Source: Plotosus lineatus
Taxonomy: Eukaryota > Chordata > Actinopteri > Siluriformes > Plotosidae
Reading direction: 5' to 3'
Assembly (NCBI GenBank): GCA_024760905.1
Contig: CM045733.1
Location: forward strand, 18,337,501 to 18,401,500
DNA length: 64,000 nucleotides
Below the pieces are notes generated by a model, which did not search any database, was not told where the DNA came from, and saw only the letters and a list, made by a program, of their open reading frames with translations. Below, one piece after another: positions 22,601-35,825 of the stretch (the first letter of the stretch is position 1; every line of letters begins with the position of its first letter). The translations under genes were made by a program, and so were the position numbers.

Positions 22601-25600
22601 CATGAGTTCAAGAAAGAGCTCGTATGCAAAATCTGGGTGGTGATGGGGGAGTGAGCTGTAGCTTCCCTTCCTCCACCTTTCATGACTACAGTGCCCATGA
22701 GTAAGACCTCTAACCCCCAGCTGCTCTGTGTGTGGCAGCCCACTGCTCCCTGTGTGTGCAATCGCTCACTGTTTATGTGGATCAATTGTGTTGCTGGATA
22801 TTTGAAATTGGTCATTATGTTTTTGGTGATGGTGCATTTTCATCCAGGTACAACTGTTTCAACTTTGGCTCTTACTCAAAATTCTGCATTGTGATTTAAT
22901 CTGTATTATGCTGGAGCAGGCCACAGATACTCTACCTTTTTGCCTTTTTCAGGGGTTGCCACAGCAAATGTTTGATTTGGCACAGGTTTTTATGTCTGAT
23001 GCCCTTCCTGGCACAAGCCTTAAGCAAGCGTACTCTTGATGAAAGTCAGCAATGGTTCTTTTACATGCCTTTCACCATCGGTGGTGAGAGACATGGCTGA
23101 CCATTGATAACCTAGTTAGCTGCACTGGGGGGCAGTGACAACTTTGTGGAGAGTGGGACTCAAACCTCCAACCTTAGGATCAACGATCCAGCACCCTTTT
23201 AACACCAGGCCACCACTGCCTCCTCAGGTCAGATACTATGAGTCCTAAATTTTAATATTGTAATGACCATTAAATATTGTTGACTGTGTATGATTTTTGT
23301 TCATGCAACAGGAAAGCTTCCTGGAGTATGGTGTTCTCTTGGGATGTATAAAATGCCTGTTTTCTGGAACCCTGGAAGGTTTATCTGCCAACCCCTTGGT
23401 TTCCTTACACTTATGTATACGGGTCCAAGCAACCTTTGTCGTGCCTGTCATTCTCTAATATTGCTTCCCATCAAACCTATGCCAAAGCAGTTGTTCACAG
23501 GGTGTGTTCATCTGTGTGATCGAGAAAATACCTCAGTGAATGCGGAGTTATAAAGCTGAGACGCAGCAGCTTTGATGTTCATGCACAGGCAGGATGAAAT
23601 TCTGAAAGTTAATCCACACTGGTTTTATCTCAGTGGGTTATGATGATTTCACCAAATTCTGACGTTTGCAATGCAGGGCAAATGTGTTTACATCAGCTCT
23701 TGAGTATTATCTGAGCAAATGTGGTATCTGGAATTCCCTCTGCTAAGTTCATGTTGCCAGTCTTTAGTTTCGGGGAGTGATTGTGTTACTTCAGACAGCA
23801 GATATCAATAAAGTGTCTCCTCTGAGAAGAAACTCTGGTCTTGGTGGTATTAGAGTCTAACAAAAAAAAAGGGAATGAAATTGTGTGCACCACCAATATC
23901 TAGCCAATCAGGTCTACAGTGCATCTTCACCTGCCTGTCAGTCACATCGCTTCCCAATTCAGAAAGCTCTAAGAAATCTGGAACCTTCAGATAAACTGTT
24001 AGCCAGACTCTCCTAAACACCCGTTGCCTGGGTGTGACTTTGGAAAGGACACTAATCAGGCATAATTTATTTATTTGCATTTTCAAAACTACTAGTGTTT
24101 GCTTTAGTGAAAACCACTGGCTGCATTTGTAACATGTTAACGTTTAGATCAGTATGTATCGAGTTTCTTGATGCTAATAGCAGAAGAGTTTGAAAGCTGA
24201 TGGTGCCGCACAGGCCAGCTGTTAAACGTTTGAGAATGGGTACGGAGTGTGCTTCTTGAAGCCATAATGTGGTGTTTCTTCAATCCTTGCTTGAACTGGT
24301 AGTTCTTCTGGCTGTCAAGGTTATTTTATTAGTACACCGAGAAGCAAGGAATGATGAATGAGGGAACACAAGAGTAGCCTTCCTGGAAGAACTGCACTCC
24401 AGCTTAAAAATAGCTCATCCCTTATGACTTTGGATGCTTTTATACAGCAGGTCAGCTGTTCAATCATCAGCATCGGCATCATGAAGATTAAGAGGGAACG
24501 TCTCATTTCTTTTCGAACGTATTTCCTTGGTGGGAGGGGCTAAGATGCAAATAAGAGAAGTGAGGATGCAATTGAAGTTTTGAGAAACACCCAAAATGTT
24601 TCCAAATTTGTCGTCATAGACGCGCATCCCTGCAACTTTTCATGGACTCTCCTGGGCTTTGGGATGGATGTCATGTATATCCATTGTTCCTTCCTAATCG
24701 TGGGCCGGAAGCTGAGGCCAGTTGAAACCATGGCCTCTGACGAGAAGGCGGAGTGTTCCACTCCCTTTCAATCAAAGCGACACTAATTCTATCCTGTGTG
24801 CCTTTTGAGCACATGCATAGGGAAGGTGGATAGTGCTGTACTTCCTTATATCGTCCTGTGGTGTAGCATAAACGGTGGTTGCTTGGCTTCACTTGGTTTA
24901 GGAGGAACATGTGTTAATTTGCACCCTCCCTGGTTGGTAGCTGATGGCTAAGTGTTCTATATAAAGAAAAATGCGATTGAGCAGCTTTAGCCAGTTGGAA
25001 ACGGCTCAGGGTAACTGTGAAAACCCAAACCCTGTCTTGTATTTTTAGTGAGTTGGTTCTCACAGTATACAAATCTCCACAAGTGCAGGATTTTTGTACC
25101 ATGAGCCCATATAAGGGCACACACATTCTATGGCCCTCAGTGTTTGGTGTATCTCTTGTACTACTTTTATAAAATCATGGTGCCTCACTATAAGGAAGTG
25201 CACAGTAAACCACAGTAACATTCACTGTGAATGCAATGTTCTGGGTATATGGATGCTAAACAAGTGTCCTACATAAGTTCCTGCACTGTATGGAGAAATG
25301 CAGCATGCAGTAAGGAGAGAAATATCTCGTGCTATCGTTCGACTTTTATTAATCACAGGAGGGCAGCACAGTGGCTCGGTACATCCACCTCACTGCAAAG
25401 CAAGCTCAAGAGTTTCTGTATAGAGTTTGCATGTTCTTCCTGTGCTTGCTTGGGTTTCCACCAGGTACTCTGGTCTCCTCCCACGGCCCTAATACATGCT
25501 CATCAGGCTAATTGGCTGTTTCAAGTTGACGACGGCTGTGCGTGTTGGCCCTGCAATGGTTTGGGGAGGTGTTCAGGCTGTCCTTCAGCTAGTGTTAGCT

Positions 25601-28600
25601 GAGAGGTGTCCCTGCAACTCTAAGCTTTCCTGCTATCGAGTGTGTGCAAATCATTGGATGTGAGAACTAGTTACTGTTGGAGTGAGCTGACGTTGTTTGA
25701 AAGCAGTCATTTAATTTTTACATTCACCTAGACGTTACTCTTTCATGCAGATGAGCTCTGAATTTTGACTTTTAATCAGTTTAAACCTTTTACTTTTTGC
25801 AAAGGTTTTGTAAATATGGGGTGGCAAAGTGCTGCTGGGGTTATGTCCTCCTTATAGCAAGACAGTCCTGGGGTTCAGTCCTGTGCCTGTGTGGGTTTTC
25901 TCTTTATACTCTGGTTCCCTCCCACAGTTCAGATGTGCTCATTAGGCTTGTTCAGCTGACTGTTCAAATTGACCTGAGGTGTGTGTGTGTGAGCAAGAAT
26001 GGCTGTGTTGGCCCTGCAATGGACTGGCAAGCTGTTCAGTGTACTCTGCTTTTGCTCAGAAGTGGTTGAGAGGGGCTCCCGGCTCACAACAACACAAGTA
26101 AGATTAATCGGCTTGGCAAATTATTTGGGTTAGAACTAGTGCATGTAATGACCAACCATCAGTGTCCTATACGTGCATTTCCACTGTATATGGTCACATA
26201 CGTCCCCCCCCCCACGTTGGAGAATTCCATCTGTATAGGTTTGTTGTAACATTCCAAAATATGGAGACCATGAAGTGAAGACTTTTTTGCATGCTACAGT
26301 AAACTTTGTTCATCTCGTGCACACATCACCCCTCTGCTTGGTTGTCGATTGGACATTTGATAAAGTTGAATTTTACACATTGCTGCTCTACAGCATGGAC
26401 TGAATGAATCTGCTATTTTAATTCTGGACATGCAGCACCAACTGTAAACATGTCATGAATATCGAAATAGAATTTGTGGGAAGTTCAACCAGGCTGCACA
26501 TGTCTAGTGTGAAAGACCAACTTTGATTAGCATCAGAAAGGGATGGAAGCAGTGCTGCTGGAGTCCCTTGTAAGAAAATTAAATGCCATCACTGAATTGA
26601 ATAGTTTGTGCTAGTAAAAGCATGATTTAAAAACCTGGTTTAATATAGTTCTTTGGCTCGGGTTTATCTTTGCGGAACTCTGGTCATGTTTAATAAATGT
26701 CGTGCAAATGTCCTGATTTAATAGACGATTGAAATGTGGAGCGTGGTGTGGTGATTGACGGTGTTCTCGCAGCTATATTTGAACCCGTTTCGTTTGTGCC
26801 TGTGTGCGTCCTGGATGTTCGGGGTTCCTTCTACACTTCATAGACATGTAGATGAGGGGAACTTGCTTGTTTGCATTAGCCATACATATCAAGGTGAATG
26901 AATCTCTGTGGCAGCCCTGTTTATACAGGGCAGTAGTGGAAGAAAAGTGGAAATTCGAACACTCGGAACGTTCACGGCATGTGCGGAACAGGTTAAACAG
27001 GCCAAAGTGACCCGACGGAACACTCATGGAATTTTTTTCCATGAGCGTGCCTTTGAACATGTTCGAAAGCACGTTCATGGAATAGTTTGGCCTGCCAGAA
27101 GCATACGGAAGTGGAGGAAGACTTGAGGGAAACTATAGAATGACACGGAAGATGAGGGAATAATTGTGGAACTTTTGCTGATGACATTTTTACTTCCGTA
27201 AGTCTGCCGTGCTCCAGTGAAATGTTAATTATCAAATGGTCAGTGGTTCAAGCCTTAGTTGGGCCCTTGAGCAAGACCCTTAATCATCAACTGCCCAGTT
27301 GTATAAATGAGAATATCATGGATAAGGGTATGAGCCAAATGACAACTTTTAGGGCAGTGGTAAGGCTGTGAATTCCAAGGGTTTAGTGTTCAAGCCTCAG
27401 TGCCACCAAGCTGCCATTGTTGGACCCTTGATCAAGGCCCTTGACCCTCAATTGTTCAGTTGAATTAAAGAAAAATGTACTCTCTGGATAAGAGGGTCTG
27501 CAAATGCTGATGTAAATCTAGTGCTGCGAGTCTGAACCATCCATACAAAAGTATGGAATGTGAAATATGCATGAAATGAACTTGTACCATGGAATGAAAA
27601 TGGTTTGCAGAGGAAAGTAAATGGAAATGTTTTTCTTTTCCTGTCTCCATCTGAAAACTGTATATAAAAAGGATGTCTAAAATGTATGTACTATATGAGC
27701 TGTATGTAAAAAGGAAAAATACATGCAAACAAGCTTCAGTCTAATCTGTATTTTAAAATGTTTGCTTAATCAGGACCTGCTGTGTTCCAACAGATTTATG
27801 GCCACTAATGACCTGATGTCGGAGCTGCAGAAGGACTCCATCAAGCTGGATGATGACAGTGAACGCAAAGTGGTCAAGATGATCTTGAAACTTCTGGAAG
27901 ACAAGAACGGAGAAGTTCAGAATCTGGCAGTGAAATGGTACAGGCTGGATTGTGCTGCTGAACACTTTTCAGTGCTGCAAATTGAAAAGCGGGCTCATCC
28001 ACACACACCCACAGTGGCTGTTACAGGATTGTCCCATTTAAGTGAGAGACGGTGTAGTGCAGGTAGTTTTAGTTGCAAGTATGGCAGCAGTATAAAAGTA
28101 TGAAAGAATGCTGACTTTACAAGCATGTCCTCACCATGACTGCAAATTTTTTTTAAAGACTGTTAGAGTGCAGCTCTCTGAAAGCACAGCTGTGTAGACT
28201 GTAATGATTGACAGAGCAGAGTCGTTTAGGTCTAAGCATCCAAGAAAATGCGCCTTAATTTACATTTATTAACATAATCTTGTGAAAATCGTAGTGCCAA
28301 TTGTTTTTCCACGGTGTAAAATCTTTATTTCCTGCAGTCTTGCAAAAAAAAGTTTGAATTTGAAATGCATTTTTAAATGAAGCAATTGTCTTGGAGGCGT
28401 GGCCGAAAGCCTTTACTGCCCTTTTCTGAAACAAAGCTGCCTGTTAAACTACAAACACCGGCCAAAATTCTATCTGACTCAAAAGGACTGTAGACAGATT
28501 AATGAGGGGCAAGTGCCATCTTTAAGAATTAGCAGGCAGATGAACATGCGCTTAATTGCAGGGCCGGATCCCCAACTAGCGGTTTTGGTGCATATTTAGT

Positions 28601-31600
28601 TTAAAGCTATTAGTGTAGAATTTGAGTAGCGCTACAGATGCTCTCTACTGCATTCGCATCTTCATCTGTGTTTTAACTGCGACTTGACTGCATATTGTAC
28701 CTGCATATTCTTGATTGTGAAAGACTGTCTTGATCTGTTCAACTAATTGATTTACTTAAAAAAAAAAAAAAAAAAATGATTAGCTACTCTGATTGCTGCT
28801 TGGCGAATGTGTCGTAGTGTAGCAGGGAGACGGATGGGCAAGTCATCACTGACAATTTTAGCAAACATTTATCTTTGTCACCTGCTGCAGAAGTTATAAA
28901 AAATGCACAAAAAACAAACAACTAAGGAACTCTAACTTTACATATGCATATATACCTACATACACGTACAGGGATCCCTCGCTACTTCGTGCTTCATTGC
29001 TTTTTTTTTTTTTTTTTTTTTTATTAAATTCAGCAAATTAAGGAATGAGGGAAAGTTAAGGAAAATGCCACAAAAACAAGGCCAATTATGCAAAAAAAAA
29101 CCCCCCAAAATCTATCGAAACCATCTGGCTGTGCGAGGTCGACAGTGGAAGTGAAATGAAATTGAAGATGGCAATGGAATAAAATCTATAGCAAGATAGA
29201 TCATAAATAGAAGTATGAAATATGATTAAACATTATCCTGAGGTACACGTAATACTAGGCTCTGGCAGAGGGCCGTGGCTGACATGTCGGTCTGGGAAGA
29301 GAAGCAGAACGATGCATTTCTGAACTCGGGCCAATTTTCAAAGAAGAAACAAATTGACTCCAGTATTATAATGAACTGGATAAGAGTGAAACTCTCTGTA
29401 AATCTGATCCGTGCCGTTGTGCTTGAGAGGAACCAGGAGTTTAAACACTGTACATAGATTATGGGGAGAGAAATTGTATACAGTATAAACTCGTATAGGT
29501 TACTTATACTAGGTTTAAACATGCTTTCTCCTCAAGAATGCCCTGTAACGACTTGTGAACAAATTCATCTAACCGGCTGGAACCTAACTTGTTCGTAAGC
29601 TTGGGAGCGTCTGTACTTTGTTGCGTGTGTGTGTATTTATGTCGTCTTCTCCTGCAGTTCCGTCTATTTACAGTCGGCCCCCTACTTACGAAGACCCCTG
29701 GGTACGAAATCCCCGGGTTACGAAGATCATTTTCCTAGGTTTCTGTCCCCGGGATACAAAAACGACTCCTTCTAACGAAAAATTCTAACGCGCCCATCAA
29801 AATTTCACATGAAGTGCAAGTTGCTCTCTCATTGGCTGTCTCTCAACATCTCACCCCACTGGCCTCCCAGATGGAGACCGAAGGAAGCTTAACTGTTTAG
29901 TTTAAAGTTGTTTTATTCAGTAAATGTTTAATAAATGTGGGTGCATTTGCGTTCATCTGGAATTCCGATCCCTCAAGGAATCAAGTTAAAATTGAGTTTG
30001 GAGCTCTGTCAAGCAGGTAATGTGTTTGACTTCCATGTCTTGTGGGCATAGCCTACAGAGGGCGAGAGAGAGGTGTGTGTGTGTCAAAGTTTAATGTTAA
30101 TAAAATGGTTTAATATGTTAATGTTTAAATGGTTTAATTTTCTTTTACTTTTAACACATTTCATACAAAATTGGTGTACTTTTATCATTTTTAAAGGGTT
30201 TATGGGTTTTATCCAGTCCAAAGACTGGAGCCTTGGAACGAATTAGGTGTTTAACATGTAAAATGCAATCCCTACTGACGAAATCCCCGCGTTATGGAAA
30301 AAGGCTCCGGAACAGAATAATTTTGTAGGTAGTGGGCTGACTGTAGATCTTATTTATGTGGTGTTCATTATTTTTGAATGTTTGAAGTATTTATAGCATT
30401 GAATAAACAATTAATGTGTTTATTGATATTATGTACATATATGCTGCTGGGGGTGGGTGGGTGTTGAGCCTGCTTTTAACAAGTTTTTATTGTGACGCTT
30501 TCACCACGTGCATTTTGGTACCTCCCCTTAGTCCTGGGAAGGGGTCAGCAACCCGCGGCTCCCGAGCCACATGTGACGCTTTTCACCTCTCTGTAGCTTT
30601 TAAAAATGACTAATGTTGTACTTCATAGTGGCCCACAGGTGCAAACATACTTCATCTACAAAAACTACTTCAAAAAGAAAATGCTGCTTATTTACTCACA
30701 ACGGAAGCATCCAGGCTACCAGGAGTGAATTAAACCAGTTTTCACCGGAGTCCTGCAATGGTCGGGTACCCAGCGGTAACCTTGAAAATGCTCTTTTAGG
30801 CTTGACGATTACATGAAAAATTCAGTCACAGGTGTGGGCAGATATTTATTTGGTGTGGGTGGGATTTTTTTTTTTTTGTGTGTGTGTGGACATGGCTATC
30901 GTTATATTAATCAGCCACATTGAGTCTGTGTTTTGGATCTACTGTGTTCGTAAACTCTTGTGCTCATAAGCAGTGTTCTCCCCATCATTAGCGCAGCGAG
31001 TGAGATTTTTTTTTTTTATCCCACCGCCGGGGTTTGTAATCCAGAAACAGAAATTACAGCTGAAGTAAGACGGTGGATGAGATTTGGTTGCACAGCAATC
31101 TCCGAATTAAATAACTTTGCTTTCAGTGACAAAATAAAAGACTGGGTGTGGTTCAGTCTCCACTCTGAGAATGTTTCAGTCAGTGCAGCATTAATATTAT
31201 TTAAATGAATGTTGAGCTGGTTCCTTCTTAAAATCAGTCTTCATAAACTTTTGTGTTGCTGTCATTTTTATAAATTAAAACCATGACAAAACAACATTTT
31301 AATACAACCAATAAAGAAAATCCCATGAAAGAGCGTGATGCTTAGTCTACTCAACCCGTTAACACATCTGGCTGCACCCCGTCCCTCGTTTCGTGGGCTA
31401 GATATTCTTTTTCATTATAAAAATACAAGAAGGACTCAAGAACCTCTGAATTCTAATTCACCCATGCCAGCTGACTCCGGACGAGAACAGAGTACACCCT
31501 GGACAGCTCACCATCGCAGGGCAGGAAGATGCTGTTGGCTATGCAGCTCCTCTTGTTGAAAGTCAGCAAAGGTTCTTTTCCAGTCCTCGCACCAAAAACA

Positions 31601-34600
31601 GTGAGACATGGCCAGCCTTTGATCACCCAGTTTGTTCCCCCCAGTGCAGCTGAGACAATCTGTGGAGAATGGGGCTTGAACCCCCAATCAGTGATCCAGC
31701 ACCTATACCACTGCCTCATGCCTCAACTAGACATTAGGAATTTTCATTGAAAGTATTTTTTTTTTCATCTTTTTTGACTCTAAATGTTTTTGTTGCAAGC
31801 AGAATTGTAATTTAATTGTCTCTGCAGTTGTTTAAAGCAATCCCACACATTGTTTTTATATTAACATGAAGAAAAAAAGGGGGAAAATTATTTTAAATGC
31901 CAAAAAAAGTGTTTTCTTGACTATGGAAAATGGGTCCAAATGCTCTTTGAACGACAAAGGGGCCTGCTCTAGGGGCTGTCATATTGAGTAGAAAGAAGTC
32001 TCGTGATATAACATCAGTACACACGCAATCATGCGTATCAACAAACAAAATGGGAACCATAATCAGTTGCACAGCTAAAGCTAGCAACAAATTTCTCTGC
32101 ATAACTTGTACGAGACAGTTGGTGTCTTAAGATAAAGTATTTTCCCGGAGGAGATTTTGGTTACGTCGTATTATTACCATGTGCGTTGCCGATGAGCAGT
32201 ATTTGTAAATATACACATTTTAACCCGCAAATGGACATTGGTTCGCTGCTTCTGTTGAGGCTTGGATAGCTATATACAGTCGGCCCCTTACTTACAAAAT
32301 TAATCCGTTCCAGCGCCTGTTTCGTAAGTAGGGGTGCATTTTACATGTAAAATGCCTGATCCGTTCCAAGACTACCCCATAAACCCTTTTAAGAATGATA
32401 AAAGTACACCAATTTTGTATGAACTGTGTTAAAAGTAAAAAATAAAAATAAACCATGTAACATTTTATTAACACATTTATTAATTAACCCATTATTAAAC
32501 ATTTTTTATTAACACACACACACACCTGTCTCTCGATCTCTCACACACAATACAGTACAGATTAAATGTGTATTGTATACACATTAAATGTTTATTGTGG
32601 CGCTGCAGGCTCTGCCCATAAGCAGGACCCCAGAGCATTTTAAGACGTGGAATTCAAAGCGCATTCCCTGCTTGACAGATTAGAGGTCCAGATGAGCCGT
32701 GTTTTGCTCACATGCACCACATTTACTGAATTAAACAACTTAAAAAAAAATTAAAGAGTTAAGCTTCCTTTCATCTCTGATTGACTCTGTGGACAGTCTC
32801 TCTCTCACACACAAAAAACTCGGGCCCTTGCCCACATGCAACGCGCAGCTGACGGAACAATTCTGTTTAAATGGATGGGATGTTTTATTTAAAGCGGAAT
32901 TACAGTACCTGCTTGAAAGATCAGAGGTCCTCATTCAATATTAACTTGCTTCCTTGTGAGATCGGCGGTCTTCTCCCACAGAGCACTCTGTTTTAATGTC
33001 TGTCTTCCTTTCGGCTTTTTCCCTTTCTCGGGAGTCGCCACAGCGAATCATCTGATTCGCACGTTTCATTTGGCAGAGGTTTTTACGTCGGATGCCCTTC
33101 CTGTCACAACCCTTTTAGCAAGGGACAGAAATACGCTGACGACTTTGCAGCTACTCTTTACGATAGTCAGCAATGGTTCTTTTACATGCCTCTCACCATA
33201 GACAGTGAGAGACATGGCCCGCCTTTGATAACCCAGTTAGCTGCACTGGGGGGACAGTGACAACCTTGTGGCGAGTGGGACTCGAACCCCTAACCTTTGG
33301 ATCAGCGATCCAACGCCCTATACCACTAGACCACCACTGCCCCTTGGAGCACTCTGTTTTAATATCGTGCCGAAATAATCGCCTCCGTCACTGTATTTCC
33401 GCTTTAAGGTCTCCTGATTCAATATCGTCGCGATTGTAGAGGGGTTTCCGCAATAATGAAATATAGCGCTGCATATTAATCTCAAAACAAGCCAACAGTC
33501 AACTCTCCTTCACGCGTGTGACAAACAGGAAGTATGGGTACAGGAAGAATGGGTAACGTCAGCTGCCTCCTGGCCAATGGGAGGCCAGCGGGGCGGGATG
33601 TTGGGAGACAGCCAATGAGAGAGCAACTTGCACATCGTGTGAAATTTCGATTGGTGCATTTGAATTTTGAATGGCGCATTTGGCGCTTAAGAGGTTGCTT
33701 TCGTATCCCGGGGACGAAAACTTAGGAAAATGTTTTTCGTAACCCGGAATTTTCGTACCCAGGGGGTTTCGTAAGTAGGGGGCCACAGAAGGGTGAATTT
33801 CAAGGTGCATGATGTATACTGGGTGAGAGGTAGTGCTTTTAATATTTTTATTTTATAAGGTGCAATGTATGCTGTGTATATACAGTGACGTGTAATTTTG
33901 AATAATGCAGCTTAAATCTTGTTAAAAAAAATCGTACACCCTATTTTCCGGCTTATAATGCGCATTAAGCAAGACAGAAGTAAAACTTAATTCAACTCCC
34001 ACAATAACGCTCCACATTGTGTATTACATGAGCACAAATTATACTATAAGGGAGACCAATACTGGTGCTCGACGTGTGGTGCTCCACCAGACAGTGATTG
34101 GTCCGCTCCTGTATTTTATTACTGAGCCCTAAAATGAATCAGAATTTATCATTTTTATTACTTCTGTTTTTATTGTATTGATTGCTGGGTCTGTGTAAGG
34201 TTCTTTTTTATATATAGAATTTTTGTGTTTATTTTATAGCAGTTTGTAGTGGTGTTGATTTGAGCCTTTTCGGTTTATAATTGGACTCCTTGAACAATCG
34301 CACAAGAATTCGCATGTGTGTAAAAAAAAACAAAACAAATGGCTATTAAAAATCCTGAAGTGCCTACGACTTTTAGTTATTTATTTTAAAATGCCCATTA
34401 ATAATTTCTCAGGCCTTTTCTGCAGAGTTAGCCTCATAAAGCACTAGTCGTTGTAGGGCATAAAGGAAATAATCTGTCAGGATAAATTAGGCCCGGACAT
34501 AAACCCTTTGTGTTGATTAAATAAAGTCTGTTTTATAGGCTGTTATTTAATGGTGGTGATTTGTGTCATAGTTTGGGACCACTGGTGAGCAAAGTGAAGG

Positions 34601-35758
34601 AGTATCAGGTAGAGACGATCGTGGACACGTTGTGCACGAACATGCTGTCAGATAAAGAGCAGCTTCGAGACATTTCCAGCATCGGTCTGAAGACTGTGAT
34701 TGGGGAGCTCCCGCCAGCATCCAGTGGTAATCTTCCCGAAATTTGTGTGTTGAGTTTTTCCCTGATAAGAACATTTCTGTACCGTCAAATACAGACAGCC
34801 ATTCTCTTTTTCCCGTAGGCTCTGCCCTTGCTGCCAGTGTTTGTAAAAAGATCACAGGCCGTCTCACAAGTGCCATTGCCAAACAGGAGGATGTTTCAGT
34901 GCAACTTGAAGCCCTGGACATCATGGCTGACATGCTTTGCAGGTACTCTCATTAACACTCCTGATGGGAGAAAGATGGTTTCCTCTGTAGATTCGAGATC
35001 TGTCTTTCTGTATCGTCTTTTAATACATTTTTCAGTTCAGTTTCTGAGACTGAATCTATTGGTACTCGTATACGAGCCCTGTTGTGTGAAGAATATTAAC
35101 TGCAGGCACAACGTTCTTTTGAAAATAGACAAGATTGGTGAAGCAATTAGAAAAGGCATGTTGTCATCAGAGCTAGGCTGGGGTAAGTTGTTTAACTTAA
35201 TGGCTGATCAAAATTAATCCAATCCCTCGCTTCTTTGAACTCACCTACGCAGTAAATTCTCCATGTTCTTTGATCAGTGCTGCAGGGTGTCTCTTGCATT
35301 GTTGGAAAATGAGCTACAACCTTAAGTCACATTGACAGTTTGGGCCATTTCTAGTGTTTAAATGTGCAGTGGAGCAACACAAAGCTGCATTTCCTCTTGG
35401 AGCTCCTAAATTAGCTGCTGTTGTAGCTGATGAGTATAACCTTTATGTTAATTTTGTTACAGCAATTAAACAGGAATCTGAATGGCCACAGATTGATTTA
35501 CCCTTCATGACTGCATTTTGAAACATTAACTGTTTAGACGGCGAGACAGTTTTAGATCAAACGTACGATAAGAGATCTTTGTCAACTGTTGCATGAACAA
35601 TGAATGAATAATTTTGAGCTCTTTGTTTACCGACAGTTATTAAAGAAAGTGCACTTAAGGAAATATACGAAGCTATGCATGTGCACATACCTATATGTAG
35701 ACAGATATTATAGCTGAATATGTTATTGTGTGTGTGTGTGTGTGTGTATATGTATGTA

Positions 35759-35825
<67 letters not shown>

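Noticed and set aside
34943..35217. Read-through of cand1 exon 4 into intron 4
   Set aside because: The frame runs on past the donor, but the conserved protein resumes exactly at exon 5 after CAG|GTACTC.
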